DNA from: Typhlomys cinereus
Lineage: Eukaryota > Chordata > Mammalia > Rodentia > Platacanthomyidae
Assembly: GCA_023101885.1 (NCBI GenBank)
Contig: JALPQD010000393.1
Coordinates: 1,736,001 to 1,800,000, forward strand
Direction: 5' to 3'
Length of the DNA: 64,000 bases
Below, one piece after another: positions 48,160 to 59,527 of this stretch. Position 1 is the first letter of the stretch; each line of letters opens with the position of its first letter. Position numbers and translations under genes: made by a program. The notes below the pieces were generated by a model. It saw only the letters and a program-made list of their open reading frames with translations, searched no databases and was not told where the DNA came from.

Positions 48160-48275
48160 GGGTCTGGTGGATGGTATGCATGTAGACAGCAGAGGTAAGT
48201 TCTCTCCTTCCAGCTGTAGGCTCTAGGATCAAGCTTGTACATAGGCACCTTTTCAGCTGAGCTATCTCACTCTTA
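48160..48275 (-). mobile_element. B2/B3-type SINE remnant
   Basis: In reverse, GAGATAGCTCAGCTGAAAAG (head), TTGATCCTAGAGCC and GGAAGGAGAGAACTTACC are SINE words in the right order. Short and worn. Confidence 0.55.
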
Positions 48276-48339
48276 TCAAGAAGACATATTTATGATCATA
48301 GTTCACTTGTGTGGTATCCTTTTACCAAAAATAGAAACA

Positions 48340-48868
48340 TGAACAAAATAAATGTCTTTAATACTATTATTTTTTCATATTCTTATTAAGAATTTTTTAC
48401 ATTCAGCTAAAATGATTTCTGTCCATGTTCCCTCTCCTCCCCTTCCCACTTGTCTTCTCTCATCCTCCCCTCCCTTCACATGTGCTTCTCTGTCCCTACT
48501 GCCCTCATGTCTGTCCGCATGTGTGGACCACGGAGCTCCCTTCCTGGAGCATGTGCTAATAAGGTACCAGGCCTTTTGGTAGTATGTGTGACCCTTCAGT
48601 GGATAAACTCACAGGTGAGGAAGCTCCTCTTCATTTGTCTGACACCTGACCTCATGATTCCAACTATGTGCAGTTATTTCTCTGAAGATATCTTTACCTG
48701 AATCCCCTTAAGTGTAGTTCTTTCTCCTGAGAGAGTTTCACTGGCTCATGAAGGAATGTTGGTATGTCATTCTGTAGGTCTAGTGGTAGTAGATTTCCTT
48801 ATAATGTGCCCTTGAATGCAGCAGCTCTGTTATGGCTGGAGGGTATTAGCCAATAATACACAAACACA

Positions 48869-48925
<57 letters not shown>

Positions 48926-49170
48926 CACCTCCCTACCACCACAACTTTAGGCTCTCATGATCTTATTGCCCCCTCTTCTATAAGATTCCCTGAGTCTTGG
49001 GTTGAGGAAAAGTTGAATTGCCTGATTAGGTTTGAGCACTCTAGGATTACTGACAATCTGCACTTTGATCAGTTGTAGTTTCCTCTCTCACTAATCTTCC
49101 TTTGCAATAGGATCCATCTTGGTTAAGTGTTAAGATCTTACTTTTCAAAGGTTATAATAAAATGTGTTTA
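48340..49170 (-). mobile_element. Old L1 3' UTR, Lx-like
   Basis: Minus-strand L1 3' UTR: C/T-rich tract 48427-48480, AATAAGGTACCAGGCC, ACTTTAGGCTCTCATGATCT, CCCCTCTTCTATAAG and CTTTGATCAGTTGTAGTTTC, the order found in other L1 3' ends of the window. It contains an expanded CA repeat. 5' truncated. Confidence 0.65.
48866..48923 (+). repeat. (CA)n microsatellite
   Basis: About 29 CA units with an early CATACA interruption, inside the L1 3' UTR. Confidence 0.93.
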
Positions 49171-51525
49171 GATCATAGTTTACTATAAAGTATTTACATT
49201 TAATACTAAGATATGCTTTTGTCTAATATCTATTTTATTCCCTTCTAATACTGTTGCCTGTGATCTTTTACCTTCACTCTTTTGGGATCATCCTCTAGCC
49301 TCTGATTTATGGGTTTTTTTTTTTTTTGCAGTTTGTAGGTGTTATAAAAGAAAATTTTTACCTTGTCACATAATTTTAATAAGTTTTAGATCATATTCCC
49401 CAAACCTTAATCGACCCATAAGGCATTTCCTCTGAAGTAAATTCAAATCAATATCACTATAAATATGTTGGAATCAATTATGATTCACATACACATCATT
49501 AATACAGCAGAAAGATACAGATAACTACTTGTCTCCTCATATCTCACATTGAGAGAATTTCTAAATATACATGGGTGAAATTTTCTTATTTGAGTTTTCA
49601 TCACAGATGTCTTCATATTTGAGGTAAGGACCAATATTTTCAAAAACTCACATATTTCTTTTAACAAATAGAACAACAGTAGAAAGTTGGGCCAGCTCCT
49701 AGTTATCCCTTCCCATTCAGATACGTTTGTAGAATAATTGTCTCATTGACATGATACAGAGAGGAAATCTATCAATAAAAAAGACCCCATATCATGACAC
49801 CATGGCAAAAGCCAAAAATAAAATACCTCAAACACTTTCAATCACTTTCTAATTTTTCCTGAAAGCATTTTGATAATTATGTAAATCCTTTGTTTTTAGT
49901 TTGGCATAAATTTAGCAAATTGGTCAAATGCTCTAAGTAAGGGAAAAATCAGCCCATTAGCAGAGTGATTTCCATTATTACAGAGAGTGCTGATACATAA
50001 TCACAGGCTTTGAATGCTGAGAGCACAAAAGTCGACTATAATAAGGGTATGCACTCCATTATCATCAGACTTTCCCATTTGTTGGCATTCACATGGAAGT
50101 CCTATAAATTTCCATTCAGCAATTTTCCTAATCATCATACATTAAGGAAATGTGAACTTTCAGAGACTTATCATTAACTGGTACCTTCCATCACATATAT
50201 CCTGAATTTCAGTAACTTTATCTGTGGCAACAAAATAATAATGTGGGAAACAAAGTCATAGTTTCAAATAAACATTCCATCATGATCAATGGAGTGACTC
50301 TATATGTTCACCAGAAATCCCCTGGTATTAACTTGTCATCTCTTCAATTCATGTGATTGTTTACTTGTCATTGTGTACATGTTATATATTCTTGCTTTTT
50401 AAATTTTAGATATAAAAGTTGTTTCATAAACTTTATCTGTCCCTCAAACAATCTGGAAAATCCAACTACTGTGGTGTTAAAACTAGTCAACATGAAAACT
50501 ATATAATGGCAATTTTCCTTAATGAAACATCCTTTAGTCTGTAAAAATAGCAAAGAAGTTAATTATAAACTAATGTTCTTACCTCTTTCAACAATATTGA
50601 ATTAGCTGCATTTTTCATTGAAAAAATACTGTAAATATCAACTTTCTCTATAAAAACATCTGATATTTACTCTGTTAGCTGAGGACTATTCTCTTATGTG
50701 ACTTCTTTAGATAAGCATGTTTGAATTGCATTAATAGTCTAGTTATAAATAAAATAAGAAAGACAAAAAAAATTGAGGCTTGTTGTAGTCATACCAGTTT
50801 TATAACTTTAAGTTTGCCATGAGTTCCCAGATTCCCAGGAGTAATCAGACTTGGTTCATTTAGCTGGTCTTGTCATTCTTCTTAAACATTGCCAGTTCTT
50901 TGACCTCATAAGACCTCCATGTCTCCAATTCTAAAACCTTACCTCAATAGACTTAATACTCTCTTCCCAGCTTTCTCAATATTTTTACCTCTTACTGACC
51001 TTTCCTATCAGTTTTCTATGTGTACATGGAACCACATGCCTGTAAGACTGACTTAATGTCACATTAAAATTGTGATGGTAGCTGCAAAAGCCAGTATTCC
51101 TAAAATAATAAATAAGGCAAATATAATGAAAATGTATTTCTGATCTCTATTCCAACATCATTTGAAAGATCAGTTCCATGCCAGCTTCATGATTGCATAT
51201 TCTTCTATTTAAAGTTTTCTGAGTTGATCTGTAACAGTTGTCCCTCTATATACATGTTGTCTTCATCCATGAGTTCAAACAAATTCATATAAAAATATGG
51301 GAAATTCGTCTTTTGCACTGAGTATGTGAAGACTTATTCATTGTTGTTACTCCTTGAGACAAATCATTATAATAATCATTTACATCCTTAAAAGTAACTT
51401 ATGAAAAAATTCATCTTTACAAAAATATATGCATGTGCTATAATCAAATATACAACATTTTGTGTAAGGAACCTGAACATTTGTAGTGATTTGGGACCTT
51501 TTTATACTGAAGTATCAAAATATGC
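49171..51525. other. Repeat-poor stretch, no gene recognised
   Basis: Apart from a T-run (about 49313-49328) I recognise no repeat in 2.3 kb. 49850-50200 has AT-rich words such as AATTATGTAAATCC and CATTAGCA, of the sort found in conserved non-coding elements, but conservation cannot be judged from one sequence. Confidence 0.4.
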
Positions 51526-51529
51526 AGAT

Positions 51530-51623
51530 TAAGAGCTGAATCGGTGGATATAGTGCTGTATATGCAAGTATGAGGACCTGTGTTTGAATCTCCAGAATTC
51601 ATGTAAAGCTGGATGTGATTGTG
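51530..51623 (+). mobile_element. B3 SINE, 5' half (split by LTR)
   Basis: GAGCTGAATCGGTGGATATA, GCAAGTATGAGGACCTG, GAATCTCCAGAATTCATG and AAGCTGGATGTGATTG are the head and first body part of a B3 SINE. It stops where the LTR begins and continues at 52071. Confidence 0.7.
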
Positions 51624-51769
51624 TGTTATAGTTTAAATGTCAGTTATTCCCTAGATCTCATGTGTTTGAATCTTTAGCTGATGTTAATGTTTGGAAAGAC
51701 AGTGGTATTTCTAAAAGGTGGAGCCTGGCTGGAAGAAAGGACTTCACAGGGGCAAAGAAGCTCTCTATC

Positions 51770-51829
<60 letters not shown>

Positions 51830-52070
51830 CCTATCTATCTATCTGCCTATCTATCTACCTATCTATCTATCTATATCCTTTTCTCTTCTTCCATCCCTTG
51901 ACCCAAATTGACCTCATGCTTCTTCTGTCTTCAGCCATGACTTCTACTATGCAGTCCTGTCACAAATGGACTCTAGCCCTCTGTAACTGTAAGACAAATA
52001 AATATTCCTTTCACCTCCAAAGTGGTATGGTTGAGTATTTTCTCACAGTAAATTAAAAGGAGTAACTACA
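51624..52070 (+). mobile_element. MaLR solo LTR (MST/MT-like) inside a SINE
   Basis: Starts TGTTATAGTTTAAATGTC and ends near AGGAGTAACTACA. It contains AGGTGGAGCCTGGCTGGAAG, CCATGACTTCTACTATGCAG, and CTGTAACTGTAAGACAAATA with the poly-A signal AAATAAATATTCC, the known order of mammalian MaLR LTRs. An expanded TATC microsatellite sits in its centre. No internal sequence; solo LTR. Confidence 0.75.
51762..51873 (+). repeat. (TATC)n microsatellite
   Basis: About 27 TATC units with a few TACC/TGCC variants, inside the MaLR LTR. The long ORFs of SIYL repeats over it are artefacts. Confidence 0.95.
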
Positions 52071-52300
52071 GCAGTGTATTCCTTTCTATTTTTACAATGA
52101 TACTCCAATGAGAAAGGTAGTGAAGACAGTGTAATTGCTAGAATCTCATGGACCACCTAGTCTGGAATGTGCAGTGGCAAACAACAAATCAACCTGCTTT
52201 CCAAGGTGAAAGGTGAGGACCACTACCCCAGATCATTCCATGGCAGCCCCACATGTACTGCGACATGTGTGCACACAAACATACACTAAATGGATTGATA
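52071..52300 (+). mobile_element. B3 SINE, 3' half
   Basis: Contains GACCACCTAGTCTGGAATGT, GCAGTGGCAAACAACAAATC, TGAAAGGTGAGGACCACTAC and a CA-rich end, the 3' half of a B3 SINE whose head is at 51530-51623. Confidence 0.7.
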
Positions 52301-52534
52301 AAATAATTTCCAAAGTTCCTAAATAAGAACTTACACAGTATTTTCTATCATATTAAGATAAAATGATACATTTCATATTCATCGATTGTGTTTCTTCTTT
52401 GTGTTTAGCTTGCACATTCATTTGCATTTATAGATGTAATAAGTCTGAAGAAGTAACACAGCTTGGCATCATTCTATTGAAATAGAAGTGACTTTAAACT
52501 TTAAAGTTTCATAACAGTATTTCTTTTTTGAATT

Positions 52535-52860
52535 TTCTTTATGTGTGTATGTCTGTGTGTGGGTGTGTGTGTGTATGTGTGTATGTGTGCGTGTGTGGGT
52601 GTGTGTGTGTGTGCATGTGCATGTGTGTCTTGAGTATGTGTTTGTGGAGGCCCAAAGGTGGTTTCAGGAATCACCCTGGATTGTTATACCTCCTCATTGC
52701 TTTGCTCTGGTTTTTCCAAGACTCCACCTTCTAGGACTGGAATTTCAGGCCACCTCAATTTCTACCTGGTATTTTGACATGGGTTATGGGATCTGAACCA
52801 AGTCCTTTGGCTTGTGAGGCAAAAGTTTTAAACCGAGAGCCATCTGCCCAGCCCTCATGA
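52535..52860 (-). mobile_element. B2-head SINE with distinct body (family copy 5)
   Basis: Reverse-strand copy: GGGCTGGGCAGATGGCTCTC head, AATACCAGGTAGAAATTGAG, GGTGGAGTCTTGGAAAAACC and CCAGGGTGATTCCTGAAACC, then a tail seen on plus as a (TG)n-rich run (52552-52625). Collinear with the copies at 9.9, 12.5, 41.2 and 58.8 kb. Confidence 0.8.
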
Positions 52861-53244
52861 CAATATGTCTATCAGGAAAGAAAGTTCACACTACAATGGA
52901 AAATATTCACCTTTCAGTTTACTTGCTGATGTTCTAAAGTACATTAAATTTGAAAATGAGAAAGTAATGGGAGGAAAATTGCTATCACAATAAGCACTTG
53001 AATTCTTCATTTTCTTGATGTCTTCTATCGCTCTCTCACTACATCCTATCCATGAAAATGTTAATTCTGATTCATAAATGATATTTTTTCTGATTTAGGA
53101 CATTTACTATGTTATTACTATGGGTATCACAGTGTTCCTATTCATCCCTTATTTTACATGTATTTTATGTATTTTTGAGGTAGTAGTTGTCATGTCGTAT
53201 GCTCCAAAGTTACTGTAACTTTCTCTTCTATGTGTTTATCTTTG

Positions 53245-53480
53245 GCATAGCAATGTGGCTGAGCCATTAAGGGCCTGTTTGCAAGACTGGTGACCTGAGT
53301 TCAATTTCCATAAGCTAACAAGGTGTAAGGACAAAACTAACTTCTGAAAGTTGTCCTATGACCTCTATCCTTGTTCAATGATATGCCTCTCTCTCTCTCT
53401 CTCTCTCTCCCTCTTTCTCTCTCAAGTTAGTAGATAAACCAAATATTTTAAATAAAATATTTTTAAAAATAAAACAAAAT
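53245..53480 (+). mobile_element. B2/B3-type SINE with (CT)n
   Basis: ATGTGGCTGAGCCATTAAGG head, CTGGTGACCTGAGTTCAATT box B region, TCTGAAAGTTGTCCTATGAC 3' words, then a CT repeat (53389-53424) and A-rich tail with AAATAAAAT. Confidence 0.7.
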
Positions 53481-54110
53481 AATCCTAGAGTTGCAATCAT
53501 ATGAGGTTATTTATTTTCCAATAGTAAACTTTGGGAAGACAAAGAGAAATGTTTATTCTAGTTAGAATTAATTTATCTCTGTGCCAATTTATATCTGGCA
53601 CATAAAAGATTGCTTATCACTACTTCTTAAATGATTCAATAGAAAGTTAACATACATTTACTATGGTTGTTATGGTTGTCTATTCTTATTATCTCTCTGC
53701 TTTGTATATGCACAGTGCATTACCTTATTCTCTTGTAGCCTAACAAATTACATAAAATTTACTTGTTAAAAATAATGTAAATGTTCCAGAGCTGGTGTTT
53801 GGGTAAATGAAGGGTAGATTTTCAATCTAAGTAAAGTAAATATTATGCAAAATGAAGGAGTTCTATGGATTTTCTATACACCACAGCTCTCGGAGTTAAT
53901 AATGGAGCATTTTATACTTGAACGTATTTTAACAGGTTTCATCTCTTGTTCAGCATTCTTACCAGTAAAAGAAAAAAAATACATCCACCCAAGGACTCAA
54001 ACAAGAAGAAATTCTTGGGAATGTGAATATTTGTGCGATCTTGCTCATAATGATGGATCAATGAGTCTTGATATCTTCACAAACTCACCAAAGAACACAT
54101 ATTAAACTCT
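53481..54110. other. No recognisable feature
   Basis: Unassigned AT-rich DNA; the ORF at 53845-54105 has no domain. Confidence 0.45.
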
Positions 54111-54111
54111 G

Positions 54112-54127
54112 TGTGTGTGTGTGTGTG

Positions 54128-54182
<55 letters not shown>
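54112..54182 (+). repeat. (TG)n(TA)n microsatellite
   Basis: About nine TG units, then a perfect TA run of about 50 bp (54132-54182). Self-complementary, so able to form a hairpin or cruciform. Confidence 0.95.
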
Positions 54183-54185
<3 letters not shown>

Positions 54186-54205
54186 GGTTGCTAATACTTT
54201 TCCTT

Positions 54206-54256
54206 AGAAAATACTCTGACTCAAAAAAAAAATGAAAAGAAAATACTCTGACTCAA
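54206..54256 (+). repeat. 32-bp tandem duplication
   Basis: AGAAAATACTCTGACTCAA at 54206-54224 recurs exactly at 54238-54256, with an A-rich linker. It sits at the edge of the LTR fragment that follows. Confidence 0.85.
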
Positions 54257-54615
54257 TAAGTTTAAAGGAGAAATGGTTGCTTAGTTGGTGTATGGTTCCA
54301 GAAGTGACTGAGTTCATTATGGCGGGAATCCATTGACAGCAGCCATGGTTACCGACTGCAGTAGGCCAGATCATGTCATCACAACCTGTAGTATGAAGAG
54401 AGATCAAGAAGGACAGGAAGTATGGAGGAAGGAAGTGACAAACCTCCTAGGTCTGTCTGCAGGGCAGTACTTCCTCCTGCAAGGCTCCAGCTCTAAAACA
54501 TACCATTTCTTTCCCAAACACCAACTAGAGATCTTATACAAATGCACCAGCATGTGGGGAACAGCTCCCACTCAAGCCACCAAAGTTCATCATTCTACAA
54601 AACTTAAGCCCACCC
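54257..54615 (-). mobile_element. LTR fragment (ERVL/MaLR-like)
   Basis: GTGTATGGTTCCAGAAGTGA, CAGTACTTCCTCCTGCAAGG and AAAGTTCATCATTCTACAAA follow the order of the dispersed LTR, without defined ends. A 102-codon ORF in it (54333-54641) has no domain. Confidence 0.5.
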
Positions 54616-55317
54616 AAATGCATTTTCTTCCTTTTATGTAAGGCATAATTCAAAATTTCACAGGTCAACTCACATTTCTTGGATTATGTATGTTTTCCTT
54701 TGTTTACAAATCCAGAAATGTATAATCACAGTTTAATTGACTCTTTCTAAAACAAATTCAGAATGGTTCTCCACATTAAAATATTGACAATGACACTGGA
54801 GCTACGAAATATTCACAGATGATTCCTCATCTCAAGGACATGAGAATAACATGTCTGACATGTTCTGAAACATAAAGTGCTTATGGGCTTTGTGAAGTAG
54901 GATATGTATGTCTTAAAAGAAGAGAGCCATTTTCAGCTTATTATATTCAATAATACTTGATAATCTTTCTGTTCCTTCAGTTCAATTTTCTCTGTCTCTC
55001 TTCAGTGAATATCTGTCTACATTAGAGATGAAAGAGAAATGGACAGATGTTTATTCACTCTTACGGAAGGCATATATTGATTACCTTCTCTTTTAGCATC
55101 TAATCACATACCAGAGTATTAACTCCAATTATTATACCTCAGTATCTCTCAGAAGTGCATGAGCCTACATATTATCAAGAATGGATAGAGAACATCTGTA
55201 CATTCATTCTTTCAGCTGGTATGTACTAAGTACCTATTCTTTCAGCATCTAATCACTTATATCATAATGAGTATAAAATTTTATGGAAACAAAGTAAGGA
55301 ATGTATATAAACCTGTG
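54616..55317. other. Unassigned, weak internal repeat
   Basis: 55050-55110 and 55195-55262 share a loose pattern ending in CTTTYAGCATCTAATCAC. They are probably paralogous old repeat text; no family is named. Confidence 0.4.
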
Positions 55318-55665
55318 CACATTAGTTACTTTCCTGGTTGCTGTGACAAAACACATCATAAAAACAACTGGATGAAAAAGCATTTATTTCCACATTGTGG
55401 GAAACTAATAGTAACCAAGAACCATGGAGAATCTGATCACTTTTATATCTGCAGTCAGAAAGTACAGAAGTGAGTATTAAATTCTCAGCTTAACTTTTCT
55501 TTTTGAACTTAGTCTGTGACCTCAGCCCATGGAAGCATGCTCAGGACTAGTCTCTCCTCCTCAGTGACTAACTGTTAGAAGTCCCACATAGATAGACCAA
55601 TGTGTTCGTTGTGATTCTAAATCCAATCCAACTGACAATGACATTTCACCATCACATCATGCATG
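55318..55665 (-). mobile_element. LTR (ERVL/MaLR-like), worn
   Basis: Begins TTAGTTACTTTCCTGGTTGC and GTGACAAAACACATCATAAA, continues with AGCATTTATTTCCACATTG, and ends near ATTTCACCATCACATC, the usual left and right words of the dispersed LTR. Solo, diverged. Confidence 0.55.
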
Positions 55666-56231
55666 CATGTAAATGCTGTAGAAGAAGTGCTGTAATAATA
55701 AATAAATTTGTTAACTGTGCAGGAGGAAAAAACATAAAACTTATTTTATGTAGAATGGTCAGGAAGGATACTTGAGTAAAGAGTGTCTTGAGAAAGACCT
55801 GAAGAAAGAGGACTTTCTGGAAACAAAAAGATGCAGAGTAAAGAAACAGGAAGGAAAAGAGCTCTTAACTGAAGTACCTACAAGTGAATAAACCAGTGTG
55901 AGTGAGGTCATTTGACTAATATATACTGAGAACAGTAGACCTGGTCAGCAATGTCTCACACAACTTGGATCTTTTTGGATATAGTGTCCAATGGTGTTGG
56001 ACTTTAACTTAACCACAGATATGAATGCAAATCAAGAAAAGCTAAGGATTAAAACTCAATATTTAAAGGCATTATACTCTAGAGGAATAAAACCAAAAAA
56101 AGAGAAACACTGAAGATATGGGCAAGTCAAGATTTTCTAAAGGGACAGATAAGAAGAGAGAGAGAAACAGAGAGAGAGAGACAGAGAGAGAGAGGAGTGA
56201 AATACTTAAAACATGGCTAGAAGTGACTCAG
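55666..56231. other. Unassigned; (GA)n near end
   Basis: No named feature except a GA-rich microsatellite at about 56155-56195. Confidence 0.5.
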
Positions 56232-56775
56232 GAAAGCTCACTCAGAATCAAATACTAATCTCTCCCCATCCTAAGGCTTTGGAAACCTCGCAAAAGAAGT
56301 GGTGGTAGATTGTTAAGAATGTACAGATGTGAAGGTTCAGCGTTGGACAAGACATTCCATTCAAGGTAGGACTCTTGCATCTATAGACCCACTGCAGACA
56401 GACTTGTCCTTACCAGGACATACCACAATGATTGACATACCAACATGCCTCCATATACTTATCAAGGAACTCAAGAGAGATAAGAATGTACAGTGGAAAC
56501 CTTGGGGCTAAAGTTGGATGAGTGAAGGGAAATGCCTTTATCATTGTTGTGTTTCAAAGAGAGTCAACTTAGTATGCAACGAAAGCATGAACTCCCACAA
56601 CAATAGACAAGCCAGAGTGAACCCTGGGGTCCATAAAACCAAACAGGCAGGAAGATGGGAGGAAGTAGAATGGATTGATGAAGGAATGGGGGGGGGGAGA
56701 ATGGAGAGAAGCAACAATAAGTACTCAATATGCTTGTAAAACTAGAAAAATAAAATAATAATTTTTAAAAATAAA
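56232..56775 (+). mobile_element. 5'-truncated L1, 3' UTR only (older family)
   Basis: Plus-strand 3' UTR collinear with 47183-47880 (AATCTCTCCCCATCCTAAGG, GACAAGACATTCCATTCAAG, CATGCCTCCATATACTTATC), then a purine-rich region with a run of about ten G (56688-56697) and an A-rich tail. No ORF2. Confidence 0.75.
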
Positions 56776-57920
56776 ATAAACCATGACTATAGATCCATGA
56801 TCTTTTTGGATTCTTCCTGATGGATGAGGTCCTTTCATGCCGCATAATAGTCTTTATCCAAACTACTCACAAAATAAATGTTCATAACATCCTTATAAAC
56901 AATGTCCAAGCAACATTTAGACTGGATTTAACCTAACTAGGTACCACAGTGTGGCTAAGTTGACAAAATTCATTATTATAGACACTAATATATACTAGGT
57001 TAAAGATAAGTGTTATATGGATTGCTAAGGCAACAAGAAGTGGTGATATCTGAGTTTATTTTGAACGTTGAAAGCATTCCTTAAGGACTTACATATAAAT
57101 TAACAACTCATCTGTAGAAGTACTACTTAACCAAGATCACTACTTCTTACTCTGTAAATGTGTTTATTTTTATTTTTTTTGACACTACACTTTGTTAGTT
57201 ACTTTCTGAACTACTGGACATACCTTTCCTCCTTTGAGATTTGTTTTGCTCATCCCTCTGAATTCTAGATGGTGAAGGTGCTCTGGTGTTCAGGTTTGCT
57301 CTAGAACAGCTTCTCCATCTGTAGTCTTTCCTCTTATGATAGCTCGTTTTTGCATAACATCTGCACACTGACAGCTCATCCCAGTGTTGACTCATCACTG
57401 AAACAGCAGTTATGTCTAAGACTCTTTTGACGAACCACTTAAATAACCATTGCATATGTCAAGGAAATTTTTTCTTGCTTTCTGCTTTTCTGAACTTCTG
57501 TTTTCCCAAACCATTCACTCCAAAGACTATGAAGCACTTAATGATGTATCACGTCAAATATTTAGCAATTGTTCTGAGGTCCTCATCTTATTTCCCACAC
57601 CAGTATAATTTACTTGTAAGAAAAATGTATTTAACCCATGTAGTCTTATCATTTCTATTTCTATCCTTGTCTTCCCTCTTAATGACTCCAGTGAATCCTG
57701 ATGACACTTTGTGTTCTCTTTGCTATGACACTGCTAATTCAGACCATTAACCATCCTCTTCAAAAATACCTATGACGGCTTTGTGATCACTCACACTAAA
57801 CTGCAAGACTTTTTAGCTAAAATTATTTGTTTCCTGCCAAAACTATGGAATTCTAATAAATCTTAGCAGGGAACACATAAAATTAAAGCATTTCATTTTA
57901 GATAGGCAATGCATGGTCAA
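56776..57920. other. No recognisable feature
   Basis: Unassigned. ORFs 57195-57455 (minus) and 57412-57750 (plus) overlap and lack domains. Confidence 0.45.
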
Positions 57921-57927
57921 TATTAAT

Positions 57928-58040
57928 CTGGGACCATGGCACACTTGTAGCTCCACCTTCTCAGGAGGCTGATGAACCAGTAGTTTGAAGCTAACCTGAA
58001 TAATATAAGTAGATCTAGTCACAAAAAATTAAGGTATTAG
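57928..58040 (+). mobile_element. B1-like (7SL-derived) SINE, degenerate
   Basis: GGGACCATGGCACACTTGTA, TCAGGAGGCTGATGAACCAG and TTTGAAGCTAACCTGAATAA follow the B1/PB1 order, with an A-rich end. This is the only B1-like copy I saw in 64 kb. Confidence 0.55.
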
Positions 58041-58147
58041 ATTACCTGGATGTATTTCTATGAAAAATAAGAAAATAACTAGAAAATCACATACCACTGA
58101 ACTCTTTCATAAATTATAGTGTATAGTGTTATTTTTATTTGATTGAT

Positions 58148-58540
58148 GTGTTACTTTTCCTGTTGCTATGAAAAATGGCAACAGAGGCTTAAGGAAAGAA
58201 AGAAGGGTTTACTTTTGCTCACAGTTTGAGCGTATAGCCCATTGTGGCACAGAAAGCATGGAAACAGAAGCATGAAGTGGTTCTTTTTATTGTATGTGGA
58301 GTCAGAGAAGGCTGGTGCTCATGTGGATTCTTAGGCTCTTTTATTTTTGATTGCCTGTTTGCTGCTTGTTTTCACTCAGTCATGGATCCCACTCTGTGGG
58401 CTCGTGTTATCCATATGTAGTGTAGGTCTTCTTTTCTTAGGTAAGAAGTTCTGAGAATGCCCTCACGACACCCAAAGGTACAACTCCTTGTTATTCTAAA
58501 TCTGGACTGGTTCATAATGGAAATTAGCCATCACTACTGG
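58148..58540 (-). mobile_element. LTR (ERVL/MaLR-like)
   Basis: GTTACTTTTCCTGTTGCTAT, AAAGAAGGGTTTACTTTTGC, GCCCATTGTGGCACAGAAAG and the right-end AAATTAGCCATCACT give the family order. Internal part is diverged. Confidence 0.55.
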
Positions 58541-58547
58541 TGACAAT

Positions 58548-58750
58548 ACTATTTAAACATTAGAACTCATGATGGTTCAGTACAACACAGTGCCTTCTGT
58601 TCAAGCATGAGTTCCTCTGTTTAGATCTCTAATATCCATAATAAGAGATTTATGGGCATGTCCACACATTCCTGTAACTCAAGCTAAGTGGGTGGAGGAT
58701 ATCTAGGAATAGCTTGTAAATCAGCCTGGCCAAGAAATGACAACCTCCAG
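58548..58750 (+). mobile_element. B3 SINE, 5' part (split by younger SINE)
   Basis: ATGATGGTTCAGTACAACAC, GTTCAAGCATGAGTTCCTC, ATTCCTGTAACTCAAGC and AAATCAGCCTGGCCAAGAAA are head and body of a B3 SINE. It is interrupted at 58750 by a younger SINE; the rest is at 59058-59215. Confidence 0.7.
58732..58750 (+). repeat. Left target-site duplication of young SINE
   Basis: AAGAAATGACAACCTCCAG, repeated exactly at 59039-59057. A 19-bp perfect repeat is typical of L1-driven SINE insertion. Confidence 0.95.
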
Positions 58751-59038
58751 GGGCTGGAGAGGTGGCTCAGGGGTTAAGCCTCTGCCTTGCAGGCGGAAGG
58801 TCCCGAGTTCAGATCCTAGACCCCACGTATAGACGCCGGGCGGAAGCGGGGGCGGCCTGCATTTCTGGACCTTGTGGGGCGGAGCCTGTGAATCCCGGGG
58901 CAGAGTAAACAAGGAGGTGGAGGCCGTCCATGGTGGTTCCCGAGTTCGCCTGTGGTTCTTTCTACACATACATGCACACACATACATACACACACGTGCA
59001 CACATGCATACATGCACAGTTGAATAAATAATAAAAAA
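58751..59038 (+). mobile_element. B2-head SINE with distinct body (youngest copy, 6)
   Basis: Complete element: head GGGCTGGAGAGGTGGCTCAG with tRNA-like A and B box regions (GGTCCCGAGTTCAGATCC as box B), body ACGCCGGGCGGAAGCGGGGG...GGCCTGCATTTCTGGAC, GGAGCCTGTGAATCCCGGGG, GTCCATGGTGGTTCCCGAG, then a TACA/CA tail and A-rich end. Perfect 19-bp target-site duplications and intact CpGs make it the youngest SINE here. It inserted into a B3 SINE. Confidence 0.92.
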
Positions 59039-59057
59039 AAGAAATGACAACCTCCAG
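59039..59057 (+). repeat. Right target-site duplication of young SINE
   Basis: Exact second copy of the 19-mer at 58732-58750. Confidence 0.95.
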
Positions 59058-59215
59058 ATTCAGAAAGAGATTTATTTGTCTGAAAAAAAATATGAGGAGG
59101 AATGTTAAAGAAATGTATCAGAACATCTGATGCCCTCCTCTGACAGCTGAAGATGCACACAGATATGTGCACCCATGCACAAGCACACATACAAAGAGAG
59201 AACATCTATACCACA
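59058..59215 (+). mobile_element. B3 SINE, 3' part
   Basis: ATTTATTTGTCTGAAAAAAA, GAACATCTGATGCCCTCCTC and a CA-rich tail complete the B3 SINE begun at 58548. Confidence 0.7.
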
Positions 59216-59527
59216 CAAACACAGAAATAAGTATTATGGTTCAGATTTCATTTGAATAAATACATATCCATATGTTTCACAAAATGTTGGAGTATGATTA
59301 TAGAAAAATTCTTTTTTAAATGTCTCAGGAATTTAATATAACTTCCCATGCATGAGATGATTATGATATTTAGTTACAGCTGTCATCTTTATAAATTAAA
59401 AGAACGTCAAATCAATATAGAAGACTTGTGTCTTGTTATATCTGTGTGGACATTTTCAGAGAGGCCTAATTGCATTAGATCTTCCCTTAATTCTAAGGGC
59501 ACTTCAGATACAAAGATCAAGTTTTAA

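Noticed and set aside
51662..52056. Three overlapping ORFs with SIYL repeats
   Set aside because: Produced by the TATC microsatellite inside a MaLR LTR.
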